A stretch of 64,000 bases of DNA from NCBI RefSeq assembly GCF_031454185.1, contig NZ_JAVDQI010000001.1, forward strand, positions 1 through 64,000. The letters are read 5' to 3'. The notes beneath the pieces are model-generated. The model saw only the letters and a program-made list of their open reading frames with translations. It was not told the origin of the DNA and did not search any database. Source of the DNA: Methanococcoides alaskense (lineage in GTDB: Archaea; Halobacteriota; Methanosarcinia; Methanosarcinales; Methanosarcinaceae). Shown piece by piece: positions 26,695-34,488 of the stretch. The stretch's first letter is position 1; each line of letters opens with the position of its first letter. The position numbers were made by a program, and so were the translations under genes.

Positions 26695-27537
26695 TTAGGC
26701 CATTTGTTTACTAATATACGTTAGATTCTCAAAAGACATATTGTCTTTATGTGTTAACATTTCATTTTTAAATTGCCTATAACATTTTTCGATCAGTTCC
26801 TGATTACCGTCAATTTCAATGACGTCAAAACCAAAAGTCTTTGCAAACTCATCAACTTTATTCTCGAAATCTTTCATATATGATAGACCGGTGTTTACTT
26901 TTCCAATAGTCTTGTATCCAAGGCTATCCAAGACAAATTTTGTAGTCTCAATGTCATCCGGATCTGTGGTAAATCCACCATACCTGAACATTTCTCTCCA
27001 GTTAAGTATCCACATTGGAGTCATAAGAAGTGTGCGTCTTCCATTAAAACTGGTGAGAAGATTATAATATGTATCCCTGCCTCCAAGAATTGCGCCTATG
27101 CAATCATCTACAATTTCCCCACTGTCTTCTTTCAGCATGTATACAGGGCATGATAAGGATTCAAAATCGTCTTCAAGCTTGCGGAATATATTTCCACATA
27201 GACCATAGAAAAGTAATATGCCATCTGAGTAATTTGCCATATTCTTTACATTTGTATAAACTTCCTCTTTGAGGGTTTTGGGTGCTCCATGAAAAGAGAG
27301 CTCAAGCATATTAACAATTACAGAAAACCTATTAGGATCCTCTCTCCCGGATTTAAACGGTATCTTTTCAAGAGGCAGCACTTTATGAGAACAACCAGCA
27401 TCTTCCAGCTTCTGCACAATACCACAACAATCACTATTCTCAACCACAATTACTCCGTCAATATTTTGATCGTTCTCAATCACATTAACGACTTCATCCT
27501 CGAATATCCTGCATGCTGTTATATTCATTATAGCCAT
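26695..27537 (-). CDS. DUF1638 family protein, second copy
   Basis: This 280-residue protein is homologous to the one at 8428 along its length. It has ACRIFEDEVV near the N terminus, LFYGLCGN near 119, DDCIGAILGGRD near 150 and KVNTGLSYMKDFENKVDEF near 220. The conserved Cys and the GLCGN and LGGR blocks are kept, so it is probably functional. It stands alone on the minus strand between an IS fragment and amt/glnK relics. An ATTAAAG-type palindrome lies about 135 bases upstream, similar to the one before mts copy 1, which suggests shared regulation. The biochemical function is unknown. Confidence 0.75.
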   Translation of the reverse strand: MAIMNITACRIFEDEVVNVIENDQNIDGVIVVENSDCCGIVQKLEDAGCSHKVLPLEKIPFKSGREDPNRFSVIVNMLELSFHGAPKTLKEEVYTNVKNMANYSDGILLFYGLCGNIFRKLEDDFESLSCPVYMLKEDSGEIVDDCIGAILGGRDTYYNLLTSFNGRRTLLMTPMWILNWREMFRYGGFTTDPDDIETTKFVLDSLGYKTIGKVNTGLSYMKDFENKVDEFAKTFGFDVIEIDGNQELIEKCYRQFKNEMLTHKDNMSFENLTYISKQMA

Positions 27538-27670
27538 TCTCTGTTACTTCCTCTGGTTCTGCAATTACTTCCTCTGAGATTAAAATGCCCTTTAAGTTCA
27601 CATATTTCTACGGATAAAATCCCTAAAATAAATAGAAGTTAACTGTGATAATATCAAAACGTTTGATTAA

Positions 27671-27685
27671 ATTAAAGTCCTTAAT
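27671..27685. promoter_or_regulatory. ATTAAAG-type palindrome upstream of the DUF1638 gene
   Basis: ATTAAAGTCCTTAAT, inside a longer imperfect palindrome from GATTAAATT to AATTAAATC (27664-27692). It differs from the mts1 site by two bases. It could serve the minus-strand DUF1638 gene. Confidence 0.45.
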
Positions 27686-27806
27686 TAAATCATACCAATT
27701 GATGGTATATTATTTTTATGGATGGAATCAATAAAATCATCAGTAAATTAATTTTGTCGAAGGGAATAACGATTATGAATGCAAAATTAGTAAAAAATAG
27801 TTTTTT

Positions 27807-28012
27807 TCAACAACTCCAGACCTTTGATCTATCCTCTTCAGGCACGCGAATTCCAATTGTTAGATCAATTATCTCGAAGACTATGAAAGAGATTCCAAAT
27901 GCCGATATGATGCTTAATATCATGCCCACTGCCTGGATAATGAACTGGTTGACTCCTCCATAGATCAGTCCAACAACTTCTGCTACATAAACAGCATCTG
28001 AAAGTATGACCA
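27807..28012 (-). pseudogene. amtB: Ammonium transporter, C-terminal relic
   Basis: The minus-strand frame reads GLIYGGVNQFIIQAVG, a hydrophobic helix and then IIDLTIGIRVPEED. This is the characteristic last transmembrane helix and cytoplasmic tail of AmtB-type ammonium transporters. Only about 65 residues remain of about 400. It abuts a glnK relic on the other strand in a head-to-head arrangement that does not occur in intact amtB-glnK operons, so the locus is rearranged as well as truncated. Confidence 0.75.
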
Positions 28013-28236
28013 TAACAGATGTCAAAGGTCGTGGAAAACAGAAAGGAATTGTCCATCAGTGGAGAGGAAGGGAATGCTATGTTGACCTCACCCCAAAAAA
28101 TAAAGATAGAGATAGTTGTCTCAGAGAACAGAGTGGAAGACCTTATCGACACAGTAGTAAAAAACGCTGCAACAGAGAGATAGGTGACGGAAAAGTCCTT
28201 CAATCATTAGAGCTGAAGAGATTTTCGCATTTATGA
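28005..28236 (+). pseudogene. glnK: P-II nitrogen regulatory protein relic
   Basis: Plus-strand translation gives MTITDVKGRGKQKG and QWRGRECYVDLTPK, then after a frameshift at a CCCCAAAAAA run KIEIVVSENRVEDLIDTV, and after a second shift IGDGKVL. These are the T-loop and core motifs of GlnB/GlnK in the correct order. The first 30 residues and the C terminus are missing. With two frameshifts it is a pseudogene. Confidence 0.75.
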
Positions 28237-28375
28237 GCATGGGATTAATGGGATGACATAAAAGTATTAAAAACTTGATCTTGCCTATGTAAAAATCCTC
28301 TAGAATTTAATGAAATACTTATAACCAAGGATTATTAGTATCTGTGTTACCTGATAATCTTTCGTAATGTTTCGA

Positions 28376-28425
28376 TTAGCAGGCACTCAACTGCGCAGCA
28401 GGTGAGTGTATCTGTGGTTTTTTTT
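28376..28425 (+). repeat. 45-bp structured repeat, copy A, followed by a T-run
   Basis: TTAGCAGGCACTCAACTG onwards to CTGTGGTT matches 31266-31311 with about four mismatches. CACTCA and TGAGTG (28384-28389 and 28403-28408) pair around an inner CTGCGCAG palindrome, and eight T follow. It may be a terminator, a small RNA or the end of a mobile segment. Confidence 0.6.
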
Positions 28426-28471
28426 AAAAATAATAAATCCTTAATTCAGAAGATCTCGACAAAGTCATTAA

Positions 28472-29068
28472 TTAATTGCCTGCTAGCGTTTCGACGAACT
28501 TTCTAAACCCTTCATCGTTATCTCTAGCTGAAAATTCAAATATTCTCACACCCGGATTGATGGATTCAAGGGCATTCCTTATTGAAAATACCTTATCCTC
28601 ATCTGTAGAATCGATCTTGTTTATTCCTATAATTTCTGATTCCTTGATCTGTGTAATGATGAATTTTGGCAATTTTTCAATTTCACTACTAAAAGTGCCT
28701 GCATCTATAAGGTATACAAGCAGGAAGGACAGGTCCTCAAAAGGCATGTGTTCAAGGCTTTCTTTAATCTGAACTGGAAAAGTAGGACCTTCAAGCTCTA
28801 TGAACACAAACTCAGGGATAGATTTGTCAGCCATATCCTTTAAGGTCTTTTCGACAGCAAAACGCAAACTGCAGGGGACACAGTCAACAGATAACTCTTG
28901 TATAGATATTCCCTCAAAAGGGAGTGATTTCTCATCAAGCCTTGCATTGCCTTTACCGGTCACGATTATTGCCAGTTTCCTGTTCCTTTCACCAAGATAT
29001 GTTCCGATCTTGCCTATTAAGGTAGTTTTCCCACTTCCCTGCAAACCACATAAAAGAATTGTTCTCAT
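28472..29068 (-). CDS. CobW-like GTPase, short form
   Basis: This 198-residue protein is a single G domain of the G3E type: GLQGSGKTT near the N terminus, VFIELEGPTFP (Walker B region) and GINKID near residue 145. The metal motif of the longer paralogue (CICC) is replaced by DCVPC, and the C-terminal CobW domain is absent. It may have lost metal transfer or act with a partner. The ATG at 29068 follows GGGGAG; the ATG at 29080 is the alternative. It lies next to ramA on the same strand with about 160 bases between them. A link to activation of corrinoid proteins is inferred from position. Confidence 0.75.
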   Translation of the reverse strand: MRTILLCGLQGSGKTTLIGKIGTYLGERNRKLAIIVTGKGNARLDEKSLPFEGISIQELSVDCVPCSLRFAVEKTLKDMADKSIPEFVFIELEGPTFPVQIKESLEHMPFEDLSFLLVYLIDAGTFSSEIEKLPKFIITQIKESEIIGINKIDSTDEDKVFSIRNALESINPGVRIFEFSARDNDEGFRKFVETLAGN

Positions 29069-29226
29069 AGAACTCCCCATATCACCTATTGGATCTGTTA
29101 ACGTATAAACGTGGCCTTCTTGCCAAATAAAAAGTAACTAAATAAATTATGGAGCTATGTGTACAGCTCCTTTTTGTACCCGGATCTTTAGGATACACTT
29201 TATTGAAATTGTCACGATATGGAGGA

Positions 29227-30852
29227 TCAGCAAACCGGTATCATAATTTCCTCATAATTGATCGCTTTTACCGGACAGGCTTTTACACACCTTGTGCAAC
29301 TTGTCCCAAGACATAGTTGGGTGCTGTAAATGACAAGGAAGCTTCCATCTCTTTCAACGTTCATTATTGCGTTTTCAGGACATTCCTGTTCGCATCTATG
29401 ACAGGCGATACATCCTACAGCAGCTTCTTCAATCTTGATGCCAGGATCCATCAATATTTCTATGCATTCCTTTCCAACCTCATCGATATCCCTCTTAACA
29501 CGTTTCTCAACTATTGGGTTTTTTAACATCATTGGAAGTTTGGGAATTTTATATATCTCGAAGAACTGGTCATACATTTCCATAGACATACCTTCAGTCC
29601 AGTATGCAAGCTCACACGTGTATATGTTCTTGAATGTCTCACTGGTCGCCATCATCAAATGATCGGTCTTAATGGTATGGGCAAGCCTGACAACTTCATC
29701 AAGCTTAGATTCATCCAGAACGATGTCTTTTGCAAGTGCCAGAGACGTGTTTCCAAATTGCACGATCTTCTTTGAAAAGTTTGGACACGAACCGACCTTC
29801 CTTGCTTTATCGTAGTCTACATATGCCCCTGAAGCACCGGACATATACACATTTTCAAGGTCCTCATATTTCACACCACCTTCGATGAGCAATGTCAGAT
29901 GAGCAGCCCTTATAGCACCGATAGCTTTCCCTGCTTCCTTTATGTCCTGCTCACTAAGTTCTATTCCTTTTCCAAGGAACAATTTGCCGTTTGGAAGCTT
30001 TGGAGGGTTTTTCATCAGGCCTGTCTCGATTGCAATAGATATTGCAGCTATAACGCCGGTACCGGTGATTCCTCTGGCAGAGATTTGCGATTCTTCTTTA
30101 ATCTCACCTGTTACCGGGTCTATGAGGTATCCGGCCTGTGCTTCCATATCATCATCAAGAATTGAAACCCTCCAGTGATCATCTTCAGGGTTCACATCAC
30201 ATATGGCACCCGGACTTGCAAGCATACCACAACGAATTCCCTGTCCTTCGATGGCAGGTCCTGCAGCCGCACTTCCTGTAATTATCCTGTCACCGACCTT
30301 GAGAGCCATTTCCGCATTAGTACCATAATCAGTTACAATGGACACACTTTTTTGGTTCAGGAAATCGGTCTCGACCATCATTGCAAGTGCATCTGCCCCG
30401 ATCTCATGCCTTATGGCAGGAGGCACAATGATCCTGCAACTTTGCATCTTGAGATCTTCACCAAAAAGCTCCCTTGCCGGAAAGATCCTTGCATCCCTTT
30501 TTACGTTCTCGACACCCAGTTTCTTTTGCATGTTCTCGCCGGCATAAGCCAGATCCCTTATTTCCGTGTTCTGGAACAGGGAGAGTTGTATTGGATTGCC
30601 ACATACCACTATTTTTTCAATCTTAGATAGGTCAACATTGAAAGTGTCGATTATTTTCTTGACCGTGTCGATAATTATCTTGTTTGCGACATCTTCGCCT
30701 ACTTTAATTGCAAAATCAAGATGGTCTGCAACATTCCCACCGGGCAAAGGATGTCTCATTGTCATTACGCTTTTTATGCCTTTTTTTGTATCAAGGTCTA
30801 TAAGTTGTGCTCTAAACCCACTTGTTCCCAGATCCAATGCAATTCCATACAT
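29227..30852 (-). CDS. ramA: RamA-type corrinoid activation protein
   Basis: This 541-residue protein reduces inactive Co(II) corrinoid proteins to the active Co(I) state using ATP. The N-terminal part is an ASKHA ATPase-like domain (YGIALDLGTSGFRAQLID, TDYGTNAEMAL, GSAAAGPAIEGQGI). The C terminus has two [4Fe-4S] clusters: CIACHRCEQECP near 480 and CTRCVKACP near 518. Length and layout match RamA of Methanosarcina barkeri. The ATG at 30852 follows GGAGGAAAT and starts the conserved block, so the upstream frame extension is ignored. It would serve the corrinoid methyltransferases of this island. A CTTTAAT/ATTAAAG pair and a CAGTGTTAAC word lie 200-245 bases upstream. Confidence 0.93.
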   Translation of the reverse strand: MYGIALDLGTSGFRAQLIDLDTKKGIKSVMTMRHPLPGGNVADHLDFAIKVGEDVANKIIIDTVKKIIDTFNVDLSKIEKIVVCGNPIQLSLFQNTEIRDLAYAGENMQKKLGVENVKRDARIFPARELFGEDLKMQSCRIIVPPAIRHEIGADALAMMVETDFLNQKSVSIVTDYGTNAEMALKVGDRIITGSAAAGPAIEGQGIRCGMLASPGAICDVNPEDDHWRVSILDDDMEAQAGYLIDPVTGEIKEESQISARGITGTGVIAAISIAIETGLMKNPPKLPNGKLFLGKGIELSEQDIKEAGKAIGAIRAAHLTLLIEGGVKYEDLENVYMSGASGAYVDYDKARKVGSCPNFSKKIVQFGNTSLALAKDIVLDESKLDEVVRLAHTIKTDHLMMATSETFKNIYTCELAYWTEGMSMEMYDQFFEIYKIPKLPMMLKNPIVEKRVKRDIDEVGKECIEILMDPGIKIEEAAVGCIACHRCEQECPENAIMNVERDGSFLVIYSTQLCLGTSCTRCVKACPVKAINYEEIMIPVC

Positions 30853-31265
30853 TTTATTTCCTCCGTTATGGTGACTTGCAATCAAAACGAACTTTTAATA
30901 GATGATCTTGAATAGAGGCTCGTTGACCAGCGTTTTGACAACTGATCAGGACTCTTCTTCATCAGTGCATATTGTGTAATTTAATCTATATAACATAACT
31001 CGGGGTAATATGTCATAGAAGTAAATATTATTAAAGAGCATGATTGGATCAATGTCTTTAATTAGATTAAAGGGTCTGATGCAATCAGTGTTAACTTTAT
31101 AATTTATGCGAATGCAATCTAAAATAGAAATTATACAACAAAATTTGAACATTAAATAAGAATATATGAAAGTTTGGCTATGTAGAATTCCTATTTTCTT
31201 TAATAAACTACATATGAACACAGATACATTCAATCCTTCAGAGTTGAGTGATTCTAAACCTTTTG
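30853..31265. promoter_or_regulatory. Leader region between ramA and the structured repeat
   Basis: Non-coding. CTTTAAT (31056-31062) faces ATTAAAG (31066-31072), and CAGTGTTAAC occurs at 31086-31095, both words of the mts1 operator cluster. They are placed to act on ramA (minus strand). No other signal was recognised. Confidence 0.4.
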
Positions 31266-31311
31266 TTTAGCAGGAACTCAACTGCACAGCAAGTGAGTGT
31301 ATCTGTGGTTA
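31266..31311 (+). repeat. 45-bp structured repeat, copy B
   Basis: Direct copy of 28376-28421 with compensating stem (ACTCA/TGAGT kept) but without a T-run. The two copies bracket the short CobW-like gene and ramA. Confidence 0.6.
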
Positions 31312-31498
31312 ACTATATTCTAATTTTATTTTAGAAATCATTTATTTAGATGATTTCTACAGAGCCTCAATTTCGATCTATATATAATTCATAAATTAGT
31401 TTTGTGTGGTAAACAATTAAGGGCTGTATCTAATATATTATGGATGTCAATTTTAAAATTGATCATCAAAAAGATTCTGGGAGGGGAGTGGTATTATT

Positions 31499-32176
31499 AT
31501 GCAGGAAAATCCAGGGATGGATAAAGAGATCCTGGGGGAACAGCAGTGTCACTGGGAAAATGTATTTTCAAATAACAAATCGAAGTTCGGTGAAAAAAGC
31601 AGTGAACCTGCTATGAAAGCAGCTGAACTCTTTAAGGAAAAAGGAAAAACAAAGGTCCTTGAACTTGGTGCTGGTCAGGGAAGGGATTCTCTGTTTTTTG
31701 CAAGAAATGGCTTTGAAGTCTATTCTCTTGATTATTCCAAGGAAGGAATTGAATCTATAAAGCAGAAAGCCCAGGAGAATGGGTTGTCTGAATACCTAAC
31801 AGCTTTGCAGCATGATGTGAGAACCCCTCTGCCATTTGAAGATGAAACCTTCGATGCATGCTATTCTCATATGCTCTACTGCATGGCACTGACAACATCT
31901 GAGCTCGAAGATATTGCGAGAGAGATAAGGAGAGTCCTTAAACCGGGCGGGTTGAGCGTATACACCACAAGGCACACAGGTGACCCTCAATATAGAACAG
32001 GAATCCATAGGGGGGAAGACATGTGGCAGATAGAGGGTGGATTTATTGTTCATTTCTTGAGCAGAGAAAAGGTGGAGCACCTTTCAGAAGGGTATGATGT
32101 CATTGATATAGAGGAATTTGAAGAGGGGCCAATTCCAAGAAAACTGTTCAGGGTAACTCTTAGGAAAAAGAATTAA
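31499..32176 (+). CDS. Class I SAM-dependent methyltransferase
   Basis: This 225-residue protein has a Rossmann methyltransferase fold: motif I LELGAGQGRDSLFFA (about residue 55), motif II YSLDYS, motif IV FDACYSHMLYC (about 118) and the post-motif RVLKPGGLSVYT. It resembles TehB-like or thiopurine-type methyltransferases acting on small molecules, but the acceptor cannot be named. A strong GGGAGGGGAG site precedes the ATG at 31499. A role in methylating sulfide, thiols or metalloids would fit the sulfur theme of the island; this is speculative. A leftover piece of the Cys-rich gene follows. Confidence 0.8.
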   Translation: MQENPGMDKEILGEQQCHWENVFSNNKSKFGEKSSEPAMKAAELFKEKGKTKVLELGAGQGRDSLFFARNGFEVYSLDYSKEGIESIKQKAQENGLSEYLTALQHDVRTPLPFEDETFDACYSHMLYCMALTTSELEDIAREIRRVLKPGGLSVYTTRHTGDPQYRTGIHRGEDMWQIEGGFIVHFLSREKVEHLSEGYDVIDIEEFEEGPIPRKLFRVTLRKKN

Positions 32177-32230
32177 AACAAGATATAGGATTGAATGGAA
32201 TAGAATTGTATAATGGGGAAGGGAAAAATT

Positions 32231-32345
32231 ACTGAAGTAACTGTACATTCAAAAATATGCGGCTTCACCCATAAAGTATGTGGAAAAATGGAAGGGGACA
32301 AGATCATCATCGATATAGACACCCCTGTGAAAAGTCATTATTGAA
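32231..32345 (+). pseudogene. Third, truncated copy of the Cys-rich gene
   Basis: About 100 bases match the 5' part of the gene at 21960 (encoding TEVTVHSKICGFTHKVC) with more substitutions than the copy at 25794. One base is lost in the ACCCCTGTGAAAAG word, shifting the frame to an early stop. It has no start codon of its own. Confidence 0.8.
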
Positions 32346-32441
32346 ATTTAACGTGGTATGTCAAATATAGATGTATTGTAATACAATATAGTTACGCGTC
32401 AAGTACTTATAGAAATTCCTTCAAACCTAATATGGGATTAT

Positions 32442-32463
32442 CACATTGGATTTCAACAATGTG
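32442..32463 (+). promoter_or_regulatory. Hairpin over the ribosome binding site of mts copy 2
   Basis: CACATTG (32442-32448) pairs with CAATGTG (32457-32463), directly before the GGGGG purine run and 13 bases before the ATG. It could limit translation. mts copy 1 has an unrelated leader. Confidence 0.35.
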
Positions 32464-32476
32464 GGGGTAATTATCA

Positions 32477-34387
32477 ATGTCAAAAGAACAAATGCTAAAA
32501 GAGTTAGCTGATGCTGTAGTCGCAGGAAACAAGGATTTGGCAGTAGAACTGTCAAACAAAGCATTAGAGAAAGGTATCGATCCATATGAGGCTATCGTTA
32601 ACGGATTAGCTAAAGGAATGGAAATAGTCAGCGACAATTACGAGAAAGGAACAGCCTTTGTTCCACATCTGTTGATCGCTTCAAATGCAATGTATGGTGG
32701 AATGGATGTTCTTTCCCCCCACATGAAGAAGGTCGAAGGAGCAGCTGAACCTTCAACTGTTGTGATCGGTACAGTACAGGGTGATGTCCATGATATCGGT
32801 AAGAACCTGGTCAAGACAATGATGACTGCAGGAGGATTAAACCTTATCGACCTCGGACATGACGTTCCTCTTGAAAAATTTGTTGAGACTGCAAAAGAGC
32901 ACCATGCAGATGTTATCTCAATGAGCGCACTTATGACCACCACAATGGTTGGAATGGAGAAGGTCATCGAGATGCTTCAGGAAGAAGGTCTCAGAGACTC
33001 CATGATCGTAATGGTGGGAGGAGCACCTATTTCAGAAGAGTTTGCGGAACAGATCGGAGCAGATAAAACCGCACCTGATGCAATGCATGCTTCACATTGG
33101 GTAAAGGATGCTGTAAGTGAACTTTCACCTTCAGAGGATCGATGGAGTGCTGCGAAGATCAACCTTGCCAAGGTAAAGTATAGGGACATCCTTTCAAAGA
33201 AGAAGGTCAAGAGCAAGACAGATATCGGTCTTGAGACTGCCAAACAGATCATAGAGGAGTTCGAGAGTGTTGGTGTCAAGACAAAGGAAGAGATGAGCCA
33301 CGCTGAAAGGACCGTTTCAGCTATGGCTGACAAGAAAGTTGACCGTCTTCCAGTATATCCACTTGCCTGTGGTGTTCTCAGGAAATTCGCAAATGCAAGT
33401 TACAAGGAATATGCAACAGACCCTGCCAAATTTGCTGAGAGTGCATTCCTTGGTGCAAAGTATCTGGACCTTGACATGTTCGTTGGTCTGATCGACCTTT
33501 CAGCTACTTCAGCTGACTTTGGATGTACCATAAAGTACCCTGAAGACGACACACCATCATCAGAAGGTCACCTTGAGGACTATGACAAACTTGAGGTTCC
33601 TGAGGTCAAGGAAGGCACCCGTGCCTATGAACTTATCAAGGCCTCAAAGCTTGCAAAGGATAAGCTGAATAAAGAACTCGGCACTCCATTCGTTGGTTTC
33701 CACGAAGGTCCACTTCTGACACTTACCCAGCTTATGGGTGCAGACCGTGTCCTGATGGACATGAAGACCAACCCGGATGCCGTTCTTGAAGGAGTCCAGA
33801 AATGTACTGACTACATCTGCCAGGTCTCAGAGGTCTTCTTCGAAGAAGATGCCTGTGATGCCCTGTGTATTGACAACCTTTGGTCAAACAATGTCATCAT
33901 GAGTGAAGAGGATTACTGGAAGTTTGATGGAAAATTCATCTTTGACCAGCACCTTCCGATCTTCAAGAAGTATGACCAACCATATATGATCCATAGTTGT
34001 GCCGATGCGGTCCATTATGATACACAGATCAAGAAGTTTGGAACTGGTCTGTTCAGCTATGCATACTATGAGAAATCAAAGGACAAGGGTTCACAGAACT
34101 ATGCAGATCTCATTCCAAAGTACGGAGATACCTGCTGTATGATGGGAGAGGTAGATCCGATCAAGTTCATAGACAACTCCCCAGAAGGCATACAGAGTAT
34201 CGAAAATGATACCGATGACCTGCTAAAGGGCGTCCTTGAAACCCTGAAAGAAAATGGCATGCAGTCTAAGTACGTCATGTCCACCGGTTGTGAGATCCCA
34301 CCAGGAGGTCCACTGTCAGGTGTCAAGGCCATGGTTGACAAGGTCAAGGAACTTGGTCCACAGTATCAGAAAGAGATAATAGGGTGA
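32477..34387 (+). CDS. Fused corrinoid protein/methyltransferase, MtsD/F/H type, copy 2
   Basis: This 636-residue protein has the same architecture as copy 1: corrinoid domain with GDVHDIGKN near 102, and a UroD-fold methyltransferase with an HSC...GCEIPPGG zinc site. The first 12 codons and all non-coding flanks differ from copy 1, while the other 1.87 kb is nearly identical, with substitutions such as FGCKIK to FGCTIK. Different leaders imply different regulation of almost the same enzyme. The next gene is again an ASKHA protein, but no chaperonin follows; an intact MsmS-like kinase does. The substrate is probably a methylated thiol or sulfide by analogy with M. acetivorans. Confidence 0.88.
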   Translation: MSKEQMLKELADAVVAGNKDLAVELSNKALEKGIDPYEAIVNGLAKGMEIVSDNYEKGTAFVPHLLIASNAMYGGMDVLSPHMKKVEGAAEPSTVVIGTVQGDVHDIGKNLVKTMMTAGGLNLIDLGHDVPLEKFVETAKEHHADVISMSALMTTTMVGMEKVIEMLQEEGLRDSMIVMVGGAPISEEFAEQIGADKTAPDAMHASHWVKDAVSELSPSEDRWSAAKINLAKVKYRDILSKKKVKSKTDIGLETAKQIIEEFESVGVKTKEEMSHAERTVSAMADKKVDRLPVYPLACGVLRKFANASYKEYATDPAKFAESAFLGAKYLDLDMFVGLIDLSATSADFGCTIKYPEDDTPSSEGHLEDYDKLEVPEVKEGTRAYELIKASKLAKDKLNKELGTPFVGFHEGPLLTLTQLMGADRVLMDMKTNPDAVLEGVQKCTDYICQVSEVFFEEDACDALCIDNLWSNNVIMSEEDYWKFDGKFIFDQHLPIFKKYDQPYMIHSCADAVHYDTQIKKFGTGLFSYAYYEKSKDKGSQNYADLIPKYGDTCCMMGEVDPIKFIDNSPEGIQSIENDTDDLLKGVLETLKENGMQSKYVMSTGCEIPPGGPLSGVKAMVDKVKELGPQYQKEIIG

Positions 34388-34488
34388 TCTACACCCTACT
34401 ACTTTTTAATGAGACAAACTGAAGCGAAATGGGTTTGTTATATTTCCGTTGTTCCTGTAAATACAAATTTTAGTGAGGTGGTTGCGAT

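Noticed and set aside
27865..28203. A 112-codon minus-strand frame opposite the glnK relic.
   Set aside because: Plus-strand homology to P-II protein explains the region; the minus frame is its shadow apart from the short AmtB end.
32177..32476. A cobalamin riboswitch before the corrinoid protein gene.
   Set aside because: No B12-box-like conserved core could be found in either mts leader; only simple palindromes are present.
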